The notes: a model not told the origin generated them from the sequence alone. A stretch of 64,000 bases of DNA from Scybalousia_A sp052170555 (GCA_052170555.1 JBQNAI010000007.1:37909-101908), one strand, 5' to 3'; shown: positions 34,594-43,619, numbered from the stretch's first letter. Numbers and translations: made by a program.

Positions 34594-36642
34594 TTATCTC
34601 ATTAGTTTTTTCATTATGCAACTTTCTAAAACAAGACATAAAATAATCAATATTAAAAGTAAAAAAGTAAAATCAAATCCTTTTTTACTTTTAATAAAGT
34701 AGGTTTTAATCATTTTCTTATTATTAAAAACTGAATAATTTTTATAACTGATTTTTTTCAGTTCTTTCTCTATATTGTTGGACTTCATAAAAGAAAGTTC
34801 CGATTCTTCACGTGGATAATTCAAAGCTAAAACTCCTAAATGTTTTTCTTTGGCTTTAATATCGTAAAATCCTGCTTGTTTTATCTGATTTTGCAGATAA
34901 AAACCATATCTTCCGTTGATAAATTGCATTTGAGGAATTACGCTGTTGAGAGTTCCTTGTTTTGTTAGAGTAATATACTCAGCACTGTTGTCTGTTGTTA
35001 AAACGGAAATATCAAATAAAGATTGTTCATTGCTAAACATAAAAACAGGAGGTAAAACGGTGGAATATAAAGCGATATTCCACATAATAGGAACAAAAAT
35101 ACTTTGATTTACAAAATCACTCCATTGTTCATTGAACGGTGTTGTAAATACAAAGGCATTTGAAGAATTAATGGTATTTTGAGTAAGGAAAGCATCTTGA
35201 TTTACCATTGTCATAATATCTTGCCGTGAAATATTGCTACTATTTTTCAACTTATAATATTTTTGACATTGTGGCATTTCCATATTATCTGTAACTTGCG
35301 AAAAAACATTTTTAAATATATTGTTATTTATATCTATGATATTTATTTTTCTTGTTTGTTTTATTTCTTTATCCCACAGCGGCATTTGTAAAGATAGCAT
35401 AGCAGAATTGTAAGATGCTATATCTATGTGTTCAGATGGAATAATAACCAATGAAGTTTTCTTTTTGCGACAGTTTTTCAATTCATTAGCTAACCCACTT
35501 GGAATGGTATTGAGTTCGTTTAATATAATAGTACTATATTCTGCAAATTTAGAAAAATCAATACCGGAGGCATTCATATTATTCAATTCTATTTCTGAGG
35601 AGTTTTTGAAAAGATGTATCAAATATTTATTTTCACCATTACCATTAATAGAAAGAATTTTTATTTTCTCTCCTATATTGATTGTAAAATAAAAGTCATC
35701 ATCATAGGTTATTGGGTTATCTAAAATACTTACCCTACCATTGATTTCACCCGCATTTTCCAAAACAAAACTCATGGGAAGATCTACATAAGAATTAGCT
35801 TTGATATCATATGTTGCTAAACTCTGTTGTTTATTGTTGATAAATAGTTTTACAGTCTGCTTCTCAATATCTTCATTTGAAGAGTTCTTTATTCTAACGG
35901 TTAGATTTATTTTTTGACCTTTCAAAAAAATATTTTTATCTATGATAACGGAATCAACATATATGTTGTTGATATTATTAACTTCTAACGGAAGAAAAAT
36001 ATCTTTTATAATGCTGTCCTGTTTTATGTTTTGGATATCAAAACTCTTTATTTGGAAGTCTGAAATAATAAATGTTAGTTTGTTATTTTCGTTCCTTAGA
36101 TTAAGTAAGCGATGGGCCGTATTTATGAGCTCAGAGTAAGGGAGACTTGATGGCGAAATTTCTACATTTTTTAGAAAATTGCGTAAAGTTTTTTTTGTAA
36201 CAAAATGTTTGTGCTGTCCTTCCATATCCATAGTTAGCAAGCAAAATAAATCATTGTCGGAATATTCATCAATTATTTCTTCAATTTTTATTTTTGCAGT
36301 TTCAAGTAAAGTTCCTTTTTTAGCAATATTTTGCATAGAAAACGAATTGTCAAGTATTAAAACTACAGCATTGTTGCCTTGCTTAACGAGTTGATTCTGC
36401 GAATCTTTGATATAGGGTTGTGCAAATAATAATGCTAAAAACAATATGGCAAGACATCGTAATAACAAGAGCAATAGTTCCAATAATTTGTATTTTCGTT
36501 TGTTTAGAGCTGTTATAGAATGTAAAAATTTGACATTTGTGAATAATACCTGTTTAAAACGATGAAAATTAAACAGATGTATGATTATTGGGACCGTTAT
36601 ACCCAAACCTAATAACAGAAACCACGGATGTAAAAAACCCAT
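34594..36642 (-). CDS. BatA/vWA domain membrane protein
   Basis: 682-residue inner-membrane protein. The N-terminal aerotolerance-type double-membrane domain (LHPWFLLLGLGITVPIIIHLFNFHRFK, then a second segment LLLLLRCLAILFLALLFAQPY) is followed by a von Willebrand A domain with a MIDAS-like motif VVLILDNSFSMQ (DxSxS) at about 90-102, a large periplasmic or cytoplasmic region of beta-sandwich type and a last transmembrane segment near the C-terminus (FTFLLLILIILCLVLESCI). Family members are found with MoxR/DUF58 gene sets; none is next to it here. Function in Bacteroidetes is unsettled. Confidence 0.87.
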   Translation of the reverse strand: MGFLHPWFLLLGLGITVPIIIHLFNFHRFKQVLFTNVKFLHSITALNKRKYKLLELLLLLLRCLAILFLALLFAQPYIKDSQNQLVKQGNNAVVLILDNSFSMQNIAKKGTLLETAKIKIEEIIDEYSDNDLFCLLTMDMEGQHKHFVTKKTLRNFLKNVEISPSSLPYSELINTAHRLLNLRNENNKLTFIISDFQIKSFDIQNIKQDSIIKDIFLPLEVNNINNIYVDSVIIDKNIFLKGQKINLTVRIKNSSNEDIEKQTVKLFINNKQQSLATYDIKANSYVDLPMSFVLENAGEINGRVSILDNPITYDDDFYFTINIGEKIKILSINGNGENKYLIHLFKNSSEIELNNMNASGIDFSKFAEYSTIILNELNTIPSGLANELKNCRKKKTSLVIIPSEHIDIASYNSAMLSLQMPLWDKEIKQTRKINIIDINNNIFKNVFSQVTDNMEMPQCQKYYKLKNSSNISRQDIMTMVNQDAFLTQNTINSSNAFVFTTPFNEQWSDFVNQSIFVPIMWNIALYSTVLPPVFMFSNEQSLFDISVLTTDNSAEYITLTKQGTLNSVIPQMQFINGRYGFYLQNQIKQAGFYDIKAKEKHLGVLALNYPREESELSFMKSNNIEKELKKISYKNYSVFNNKKMIKTYFIKSKKGFDFTFLLLILIILCLVLESCIMKKLMR

Positions 36643-36666
36643 AACCCTATTTTTTTCTAATAAAAC

Positions 36667-36699
36667 TTTGCGAAGTTACAAAAAATATCTGTACCTTTG
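36667..36699 (+). promoter_or_regulatory. Promoter of the DUF5362-like membrane protein gene
   Basis: TTTG at 36667-36670 and TACCTTTG at 36692-36699, 21 bases apart, giving a leader of about 130 bases that contains a 21-bp array. Confidence 0.65.
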
Positions 36700-36712
36700 C
36701 CACAAGGGTGGG

Positions 36713-36754
36713 GATAAAGTGCCGAAAGAAAATTTTCAAGTCCCACTTCAATTT
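36713..36754. repeat. 21-bp array inside a 5' leader, 2 units
   Basis: Units at 36713 (core ATAAAGTGCCGAAAG) and 36734 (core CAAGTCCCACTTC), immediately after the promoter at 36667-36699 and so transcribed. The gap ahead of it separates two divergent genes. Confidence 0.65.
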
Positions 36755-36834
36755 GTTATTTTGCCATTTTACTTTTATGAGAAGAGAAATATGATAAATA
36801 AAATATTAATTAGATATATTAAAACTGTAAAAAG

Positions 36835-37326
36835 ATGGAAGAAATTATACAAAAACAAGATCGGAATGAACAAGTAATACAAGTAACCTCAACTGTAAAA
36901 CAGGATATTATCTGTGCTGCTAAGTGGGGTAAGTTTTTGGGGATATTGACTTACATTACGGCAGGATTGACGTTCATCGTAGCTATCTGTTCTTTATTTG
37001 TAAAATCTAAATTGGATATGTTGAGTGATGAATTTGAGGATTTGACAATCTCTTCTTATATAGTATCTGTATACTCTATAATTTTATTTTTTTGTAATTT
37101 GATAACTGCCATTATTTGTATTATCCTAGCACATTATTTATTCAAAGCATCTAATAATATTCTTAAAGGTATTAATCAAGATAGTCAAGATAAAATAGCA
37201 ATTGGTACACATAGTCTGAAACTTTTCTGTCTGATTTGCGGTGTCATTACTATTATTTTGTGGGCTGTAGGTATTTTTACTTTCTTTGGGGGATTGTTTG
37301 TAAGTATTCTTAGTGTTGCGATGTAG
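36835..37326 (+). CDS. Four-helix membrane protein (DUF5362-like)
   Basis: 163 residues with a polar N-terminus (1-35) and four hydrophobic segments (about 42-60, 78-110 including IILFFCNLITAIICIILAHYLF, 130-148 and 148-160). The AKWGKFLGILTYITAGL start of the first segment resembles DUF5362 proteins of Bacteroidetes. The function is unknown. Own promoter with a long leader; pepE follows 35 bases downstream and may be cotranscribed. Confidence 0.7.
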   Translation: MEEIIQKQDRNEQVIQVTSTVKQDIICAAKWGKFLGILTYITAGLTFIVAICSLFVKSKLDMLSDEFEDLTISSYIVSVYSIILFFCNLITAIICIILAHYLFKASNNILKGINQDSQDKIAIGTHSLKLFCLICGVITIILWAVGIFTFFGGLFVSILSVAM

Positions 37327-37361
37327 ATATTAAAAAATAATAAAACTAAATTATAATTGTG

Positions 37362-38084
37362 ATGGATAAAAGAAATCTTTTGCTTATTAGTAATTCCACT
37401 AATGCAGGTGAAAAGTACCTCGATTGGTGTAAAGGTATGATTGAGGAATTTTGTAAATGTAATAATGTTACTGATGTATTGTTTGTACCATATGCGGGCT
37501 TCGCTCAGGGATACGACCAGTATGAACAGAAAGTTGCTGACGTATATTCAAAGTTTGGAATTAATGTTCGTAGTATTCATCACGAACAAAACCCTATTGC
37601 AGCGATCATTCAAGCTCAGTGCATTGCTGTTGGTGGAGGTAATACGTTCTATTTGGCTAGACAAATGCAACAATTAGGGATTATGCAGGCAATTAGAGAA
37701 AAAGTTATGGCAGGAACACCCTATATGGGATGGAGTGCTGGTAGCAATGTTGCAGGAATAAGTCTGAAAACTACAAATGATATGCCTATCGTAGAACCCG
37801 AGAGTTTTGAGACAATGAGTCTTGTTCCTTTTCAGATAAATCCACATTACACAGACTTTGTTGATCCAAAACATGGAGGAGAAACGAGAGATGATCGTAT
37901 AAATGAGTTTATTGCTGCCAATAAAGATACATTCGTTGTTGCAATTAGAGAGGCTACTGCACTGAGATTAAAGGATGGAAAATTGAATTTAGTAGGTAGG
38001 GATAACAAGATGAAAGTTTTCCATTACGGTTGCCCTGTACAAGAATACGCTTTGCAAGATGATATTCAGTTTTTAATGAAATAA
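37362..38084 (+). CDS. pepE: Dipeptidase E (peptidase S51)
   Basis: Serine dipeptidase that cleaves aspartyl dipeptides in the cytoplasm. Class I glutamine amidotransferase-like fold with LISNSTNAGEKYLDW, AVGGGNTFYLARQMQ, the nucleophile Ser in PYMGWSAGSNVAG (about residue 121) and the His in FQINPHYTDF. The ATG at 37362 is chosen over the GTG one codon earlier. Length of 240 residues fits. A strong hairpin follows at 38146-38178. Confidence 0.93.
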   Translation: MDKRNLLLISNSTNAGEKYLDWCKGMIEEFCKCNNVTDVLFVPYAGFAQGYDQYEQKVADVYSKFGINVRSIHHEQNPIAAIIQAQCIAVGGGNTFYLARQMQQLGIMQAIREKVMAGTPYMGWSAGSNVAGISLKTTNDMPIVEPESFETMSLVPFQINPHYTDFVDPKHGGETRDDRINEFIAANKDTFVVAIREATALRLKDGKLNLVGRDNKMKVFHYGCPVQEYALQDDIQFLMK

Positions 38085-38145
38085 TTACGTTATTATAAAA
38101 TTATTTCATTAAAAATAAAAATTACTACATAAAATAAAAATAATC

Positions 38146-38178
38146 AAACGGTGTTTAAATAAAAACTAAATACCGTTT
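38146..38178 (+). terminator. Terminator of pepE
   Basis: Twelve-bp stem AAACGGTGTTTA/TAAATACCGTTT (one G-U pair), nine-base loop, then AATTTTTA. A weaker AT-only hairpin overlaps the pepE stop codon. Confidence 0.75.
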
Positions 38179-38249
38179 AATTTTTATACTAATAATGATT
38201 AATCCGATGACAAGGAGATAAAAGAAATATTATTTTTAATACATTTTTG

Positions 38250-38257
38250 TAATTTTG
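38250..38257 (+). promoter_or_regulatory. -7 promoter box of the DNA methyltransferase gene
   Basis: TAATTTTG 18 bases before the ATG at 38276; an in-frame TTG at 38255 lies inside the box. Confidence 0.55.
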
Positions 38258-38275
38258 CAAAAAATAATAGTAAAT

Positions 38276-39070
38276 ATGCCTTTAACTAAAGCTTTAAAAT
38301 ATAAAGAAGTGTTTAAAAACGATAAAGTTTTATTATTTCAAGGAGATCTTCTCAAAGAAGATACTTTTGATACACCTTTTGCTGATTTAATCATAACATC
38401 TCCTCCTTACAATGTGGGCATTGAATACAACTCTAATAATGATGAACTTTCCTATGAACAATATCTTAATTTCTCTCGCACATGGATAAGAAATTGTTAT
38501 AAATGGTCTAATAATCAAGCTTGTTTTTGTTTAAATATTCCATTAGATAAAAACAAAGGTGGTAATAAATCTGTTGGTGCCGATTTAACTCTAATAGCAC
38601 AACAAGAAGGATGGCAATATAAAAGTACAATTATTTGGAACGAAGGAAATATATCAAGACGTACTGCTAGGGGGAGTTGGAAAAGTGCCTTAGCTCCAGT
38701 TGTTATTGCACTGGTAGAACTCATTGTTGTATTATATAAAAACGAATGGAAAAAAACAAATGGTACTAAAATATCAGATATTAGTTCCGAAGAATTTAAA
38801 TCTTGGATACAAGGAGTATGGTCTTTTAATGGTGAAAGTAAAAAACGGATAGGACACCCGGCTCCATTTCCCACGGAACTACCATATAGATGTATAAAAT
38901 TATTTTCCTACCAAAATGATGTAGTTTTTGACCCTTTTTCTGGTAGTGGCACAACTTTATTAGTAGCGCATTCAACCAATAGACGAGACGTAGGCATTGA
39001 AATAGATAATCAATATTGTGAATTAGCAAAAAATAGATTAACAAAAGAAATAACAAATAATATTTTATGA
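38276..39070 (+). CDS. Site-specific DNA methyltransferase (N6-adenine or N4-cytosine), orphaned
   Basis: Beta-group amino methyltransferase: motif IV comes first (LIITSPPYNVGIEY, about residue 40) and the SAM-binding motif I last (VVFDPFSGSGTTLLVA, near residue 220), with GIEIDNQYCELAKNRL after it. SPPY is common in N4-cytosine enzymes but also occurs in N6-adenine ones of this order (DpnA, MboII types), so the target base is open. It looks intact at 264 residues. The stop overlaps the ATG of the following nuclease gene (ATGA), the usual sign of a type II pair, but that nuclease is broken, leaving the methylase alone. Confidence 0.9.
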   Translation: MPLTKALKYKEVFKNDKVLLFQGDLLKEDTFDTPFADLIITSPPYNVGIEYNSNNDELSYEQYLNFSRTWIRNCYKWSNNQACFCLNIPLDKNKGGNKSVGADLTLIAQQEGWQYKSTIIWNEGNISRRTARGSWKSALAPVVIALVELIVVLYKNEWKKTNGTKISDISSEEFKSWIQGVWSFNGESKKRIGHPAPFPTELPYRCIKLFSYQNDVVFDPFSGSGTTLLVAHSTNRRDVGIEIDNQYCELAKNRLTKEITNNIL

Positions 39071-39640
39071 CTCAGTTGGATTTAATAAAAGAATACTTTA
39101 AAAAATATCCAAATAAGAATATTCATCATCCTGAAGTAGTAGGTTGGGCAACAGAACAATGGAAAAAAAAGAACAGGAGAAGTATTTAGAGTCCCAGATA
39201 GAGCAATTAGAAGTTTAGCTAAGAAAGGTTTTTTAATAAAAGTAGCAAAAGGTATATATAGATATGACACTAATTTTATTAAAAATAGAGAATTGGAAGA
39301 TTTTACTCAAGAACAAAAAGAAATTATAATGAAACGAGATGGTTATCGTTGCGTTATTTGTGGTAGAGGTAGATAAAACGGAGTTGAATTGCATGTTGAC
39401 CACATCAAGCCAAAAGAATTTGGAGGTAAAGCTATAATAGAAAATGGACAAACTTTGTGTGCTTAGCACAATTTTTTAAAGAAAACTTACAAACAAACAG
39501 AAACAGGTAAAAAAATGTTTATTCGTTTATACGATTTAGCAAAAAAAGAAAATGATGAATTACTAATTAATTTTACTAAAGATATTTTAGCTGTTTTTGA
39601 TAAGTATGGTATCAATGGACACATTGAATGGAAAAAATAA
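39067..39640 (+). pseudogene. Broken HNH restriction endonuclease
   Basis: Starts MTQLDLIKEYFKKYPNKNIHHPEVVGWATEQW, split here: after the Trp a run of eight A (39163-39170) shifts the frame. With one A fewer it continues RTGEVFRVPDRAIRSLAKKG, KVAKGIYRYDTNFIKNRELE and an HNH nuclease core KRDGYRCVICGRG, stop (TAA), NGVELHVDHIKPKEFGGK, ENGQTLCA, stop (TAG, one base from CAG), HNFLKKTYKQTETGKK, ending GHIEWKK. The CxxC, HxDHI and CxxHN zinc-finger parts of the HNH fold are all recognisable. With one frameshift and two stops it should be inactive. It overlaps the methylase stop by four bases. Confidence 0.88.
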
Positions 39641-39796
39641 AACTACGTTTAAGGGGAGATATATGAAAAAAAATTTTCTAAAGTACTGTTTTTACTATGT
39701 AATATTTTTTATTGTTTTGATAAAATAGTATTTCTATTTAACAATAAATTATTATTTTTTTATAAAGTATAAAATAGGTTTAATAATAACAGCTAA

Positions 39797-40342
39797 ATGA
39801 AAGACAGTGAAATTCTTTATCAAGGTAAAGTGTTGATTTATCCAACCGATACTATTTGGGGAATTGGTTGTGACGCACGTAATGTTGATGCAATAAAAAA
39901 AATAAAACTTATAAAGGGAAGAGATAATACCAAAAGCTTAATTCTTTTAGTTAAAGACTTAATGATGCTCAAAGATTATGTAGAATATATTCCACAAGTT
40001 GCAATAAATATGATAAATTCCACTAAGCAGCCAACAACAATCATATATTCCAAAGCCAAAAACTTACCTATTACTCATCTTTCTGTTAATGAAAGCATAG
40101 GTATTCGTATTCCTCATAATGATTATCTCTATAAATTATTTCAAGAGTTTGATTATCCTATCGTTTCTACATCCGCTAATTTTAGCGGATCTCCTTCACC
40201 ACTTAAATTTACTGATATAGATAAAGATTTTTTGTCTAAGGCTGACTATGTAAGTCTTTACAATAGAGATATTGACAATGGTTCGAATGCTTCGTCTATA
40301 TATTTAATAGAAAAAGACAACACTCTGACTAAAATCAGATAA
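39797..40342 (+). CDS. Threonylcarbamoyl-AMP synthase, YrdC/TsaC-like
   Basis: Single YrdC domain of 181 residues: KVLIYPTDTIWGIGCDARN at the N-terminus, the canonical basic motif KLIKGRDNTKSLILLV (KxR...K), PTTIIYSKAKN, SIGIRIPHND and the end of the fold PIVSTSANFSGSPSP. These are the classical motifs for binding threonine, ATP and tRNA, so this copy is the better candidate for the t6A enzyme acting with TsaB; the protein at 21749-22360 is the divergent copy. Standing alone, convergent with radA. The preceding 156-base gap is featureless. Confidence 0.88.
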   Translation: MKDSEILYQGKVLIYPTDTIWGIGCDARNVDAIKKIKLIKGRDNTKSLILLVKDLMMLKDYVEYIPQVAINMINSTKQPTTIIYSKAKNLPITHLSVNESIGIRIPHNDYLYKLFQEFDYPIVSTSANFSGSPSPLKFTDIDKDFLSKADYVSLYNRDIDNGSNASSIYLIEKDNTLTKIR

Positions 40343-40388
40343 TATATAGTGTATTAATGATTTTTAAATTATCAAGTAATCTTAAAAA

Positions 40389-41744
40389 TTATTTTATCAA
40401 TTGTTCAATCAAATCATTAACTGAACTAATAAATACAGGATGTATTTTGTATTTTTCAAGTAACGAATCTTTATTATATTTACTTAGAAAAATTTTTTTA
40501 AATCCCATTGCCTGTGCCTCTTTCATACGTCTGTCAATATAAGGTACGGGTCGGATTTCTCCACTTAACCCGACCTCGGCTGCAAAGCAGAGTTTGTCAT
40601 CTACATTTGTTTCTTGGTGAGAAGAAATTATTGATGTTAAAACGGACAAATCCATAGAAGTATCATTGATTTTCAATCCTCCTGCAATATTTAGAAATAC
40701 GTCTTTGTTGGATACTTTGATACCTGCTTTTTTTTCTAATACAGCCAAAAGCATACTTAATCTACGGATATCAAAACCATTACTCACTCTTTGTGGAGCG
40801 GAATAGTATGTAGGTGACACCAAAGCTTGCGTTTCTATTAACAACGCTCGCCTTCCTTCCAAGGCTGCACATATTGATATTCCACTCAATTGCTCTTCCC
40901 TTTGTGAAAGCAACACTTTTGATGGGTTATCTACATCTTTCAAACCGTAGCAAGTCATCTCATAAATTCCTAATTCACTTGTAGAACCGAATCGATTTTT
41001 CATAGAACGTAGAATTCTATATCCATAATTCTTATCTCCTTCGAATTGAAGTACGGTATCCACCATGTGTTCTAGGATTTTGGGTCCAGCAAGTGCCCCT
41101 TCTTTTGTAATGTGCCCTACCAAAATAATGGGGATATTATATTGTTTTGCACAGTTTATCAATTTATCAGTACAACATCGCACCTGTGTTATACTTCCAG
41201 CAAAGGAATCTACCTCTTGTGTAGTCATAGTCTGAATAGAATCTACAATGACCATATCGGGTGCAATATCCTTAGTAGTTTCTATGACGTGATCTACATC
41301 TGTAGAACAAAGGATTAAACAGTTGTTAGAAGATATTTGCATCCTTAGTTGTCGTAATTTGATTTGTTCTAAACTTTCCTCACCGGATACATATAATATT
41401 TTTTTGTCGTTACAATTTAATGCAATTTGCAGTAATAACGTACTTTTGCCTATGCCAGGTTCTCCTCCGATCAGTACAACACTTCCGCTAACCAACCCCC
41501 CTCCCAAAACTCTATTTAGTTCTGTGTCTTTAATGTCCCATCTATGAGATTCCGAGTATTCAATTTGTGAGATAGGTTTAGGATCTGTTTTTGTAGTTAG
41601 ATGTTTGGTTGATTTCTTATTTGTATTGCCTATATTTTTTTCCTTAAACGTACCCCAGGACTCACACAATGGACATTTACCGAGGTGATTTGAAGATTGG
41701 TAACCACAATTTGAGCAAACAAATATTCTTTTTTCTTTTGCCAT
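40389..41744 (-). CDS. radA: DNA repair protein RadA (Sms)
   Basis: RecA-like ATPase that helps process recombination intermediates. Order: N-terminal zinc finger FVCSNCGYQSSNHLGKCPLCESWGTF split as CxxC pairs, Walker A GGEPGIGKSTLL, Walker B MVIVDSIQTM, the RadA-specific KNRFG motif in MKNRFGSTSELGIYEM, and a Lon-protease-like C-terminal domain (about 290-450, with GLSGEIRPVPYIDRRM). 451 residues, standard. Alone between a YrdC gene and a lipoprotein operon. Confidence 0.96.
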   Translation of the reverse strand: MAKEKRIFVCSNCGYQSSNHLGKCPLCESWGTFKEKNIGNTNKKSTKHLTTKTDPKPISQIEYSESHRWDIKDTELNRVLGGGLVSGSVVLIGGEPGIGKSTLLLQIALNCNDKKILYVSGEESLEQIKLRQLRMQISSNNCLILCSTDVDHVIETTKDIAPDMVIVDSIQTMTTQEVDSFAGSITQVRCCTDKLINCAKQYNIPIILVGHITKEGALAGPKILEHMVDTVLQFEGDKNYGYRILRSMKNRFGSTSELGIYEMTCYGLKDVDNPSKVLLSQREEQLSGISICAALEGRRALLIETQALVSPTYYSAPQRVSNGFDIRRLSMLLAVLEKKAGIKVSNKDVFLNIAGGLKINDTSMDLSVLTSIISSHQETNVDDKLCFAAEVGLSGEIRPVPYIDRRMKEAQAMGFKKIFLSKYNKDSLLEKYKIHPVFISSVNDLIEQLIK

Positions 41745-41763
41745 GACTTATTATAGAATGCTA

Positions 41764-43239
41764 TTAACTAGGTCTAACATTTATTTTGTATTTTATTTCT
41801 TTTTTTTGTGAGTATTTCTTTTTGTCTTTATTATATTTCCTATGATAAGGACCGTATGGAATATCTTGAAACGCGAAAATTTGCATCTGTTCTATTACCC
41901 CCAAATCATAAACTTGCTCACTATCTAATTCAAGTTCCTTATTATGATATTCCTTAGGTGGAATGGGAGTGTCGTAGTTAAATTCAAGTTTGCGAACAAA
42001 CAATGTATCTAGTGTTTTTGTGGATATTAACGTGTAATGTGCAACAGATTTTGTTGCACTGGACCAATAAGGATTATCAAATCTAAAAACTGTAATAAAC
42101 ATCACCGCATCAGCGTCATATTGTTCTTGTATGTTTTTCAAATCTTTCAATTGAATATATTGAGAAGAGAACATTGTATCTTTTTTATGTCGTTCCATAC
42201 CCTCTATGGCTGAATAAACATAATACCCTCTCTTACCTAACATTTTTGTTGCCATAATGTATAGCATCTCTCCTGCTTTGTTGTAATTAGACCTATTCCA
42301 GGGATATGCAATTAATATTCTTTTAGGAGCTTCCGAGTAAAGTTTATCATAAGTTTTGTATCTTTTTTCTCTTTTGGGGAATATTTTACGACAGATTTTT
42401 TTTACAAAATTTTTTATCTTTACCTTGTCGTAAATATACAGAGAATCTACCTTTTGTTGCAAAGTGTCGTCAGTGTTGATGTTACGATTCTTTTTTTCTA
42501 TCATATAAAGAACCTTATCCATTGTAGTCATTTTTTTCTTTTTTTCTTTTTCTGTTTGAGAAGTTGAGGAAGTGTTAGTCTTTTTCTTTTTAAATTTTCT
42601 CAAAAAGGAGGGGGTATTATCTTCTTCTGCATAGACATCCTTAACGATGGAGGTATTGTTAGCATTATTTGACTGTAAAATTTCTTCTAATGACTGATTT
42701 TTACTATCGTCTGTCTTTGTAGTGTCAACCGGTATGAGTGTACTATCAATGACTACGGAATTATTGTTCTGATCTTTTAAATTATTTTGATTTTCATTTA
42801 TAGTGTTAAGAAGGTTTTCCTTTTCACGCCTGCGTTCCTCCTCAATTCTTTTCTTTTCTTGCTTTGCAGCATTTTTTATTAATTCATCTCGTTTTTTTTC
42901 TTTCTTTTTACGCTCGCTATCTGCTTTTTTCTGTTTTTTAATATTCTCTTTTTGGAGATTTTGCTCCTCTTTCTTTTTTCTTTTTTCCCTTTTTTGTCGC
43001 TCGTTTAGTGCTTTTTTCTCTCTATCATCCTTTTTGATAATATTTGCTGATGGTTTATCTTTCTGTGGTTCGTTTTTATCTTTTTTATATGTTTTTTTTG
43101 TCGTCTCAACTGCCGATAGATTGCCATTTGATTGCAATTTACTAATGTTAGGTTGAACTTTATCAAGTTTTGGTTTTGAAGACGAACAAGCAGATATTAG
43201 GATTGTTCCGATTAGTACATATAAAAAAAATCTTTTCAT
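41764..43239 (-). CDS. GNA1162-type lipoprotein with long Lys/Glu-rich insertion
   Basis: Signal peptide with lipobox (IGTILISAC, Cys near residue 18), then about 260 residues of highly charged sequence. Residues about 45-140 are Lys/Arg/Glu-rich and likely to form a long coiled coil (EKRKKKEEQNLQKE, KRIEEERRREKENLL); a Ser/Asn/Asp/Thr linker and a second Lys-rich block (FLRKFKKKKTNTSS) follow. The C-terminal domain (about 315-450; RILIAYPWNRSNYNK, RGYYVYSAIEGMERH, EQYDADAVMFITVFRFD) matches DUF799/GNA1162. The ATG at 43239 overlaps the stop of the upstream gene (ATGA). GNA1162 proteins are usually near 215 residues, so the insertion is exceptional. Probably outer-membrane anchored. Confidence 0.8.
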   Translation of the reverse strand: MKRFFLYVLIGTILISACSSSKPKLDKVQPNISKLQSNGNLSAVETTKKTYKKDKNEPQKDKPSANIIKKDDREKKALNERQKREKRKKKEEQNLQKENIKKQKKADSERKKKEKKRDELIKNAAKQEKKRIEEERRREKENLLNTINENQNNLKDQNNNSVVIDSTLIPVDTTKTDDSKNQSLEEILQSNNANNTSIVKDVYAEEDNTPSFLRKFKKKKTNTSSTSQTEKEKKKKMTTMDKVLYMIEKKNRNINTDDTLQQKVDSLYIYDKVKIKNFVKKICRKIFPKREKRYKTYDKLYSEAPKRILIAYPWNRSNYNKAGEMLYIMATKMLGKRGYYVYSAIEGMERHKKDTMFSSQYIQLKDLKNIQEQYDADAVMFITVFRFDNPYWSSATKSVAHYTLISTKTLDTLFVRKLEFNYDTPIPPKEYHNKELELDSEQVYDLGVIEQMQIFAFQDIPYGPYHRKYNKDKKKYSQKKEIKYKINVRPS

Positions 43240-43619
43240 AGACCCCATTGTTTTTTTAAGCCATCCACATAGGTTTTACTTTCAGGAAAAAGGGTTATTT
43301 CTTTGTCCAAAAATGATAAAGCCTTAATAGTGTCTCCCCGTATTAATAGCATTTGTGCATAATCCACACATAATCCCGGTGGAATCTTATTTTTATGTTT
43401 TGTGTTTTGTGTTTTGTATTTTTTTTTATTGGGTTCAACAATTATTTTATAAGCTTTGAGTACTTTTTTTATATCCTTACCGTCTAAGTCCGTGGCATGC
43501 TTGTATGCCGCTTCATCATAACTTCCGTACTTGTACAGTTGCTTAGAACAACAAGAGAACAAAATCAAGCAAGCTCCAATAAGAGTTATTTTTTTTGTAT
43601 TTCCATTACGTATTATCAC
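43236..43619 (-). CDS. DUF4810 lipoprotein
   Basis: Short lipoprotein: signal peptide ITLIGACLILFSCC with the lipobox Cys near residue 23, then YKYGSYDEAAYKHATD, a Lys-rich loop, and KIPPGLCVDYAQMLLIRGDTI with a TPR-like last pair of helices, the DUF4810 pattern. DUF4810 and GNA1162 lipoproteins are encoded together in many bacteria, usually behind a CsgG-like gene, which is absent here (hydF precedes instead). The start is a GTG at 43619; no ATG is available. It lies about five bases after the promoter box, so the message may be leaderless. Translationally coupled to the next gene. Confidence 0.75.
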   Translation of the reverse strand: MIIRNGNTKKITLIGACLILFSCCSKQLYKYGSYDEAAYKHATDLDGKDIKKVLKAYKIIVEPNKKKYKTQNTKHKNKIPPGLCVDYAQMLLIRGDTIKALSFLDKEITLFPESKTYVDGLKKQWGL

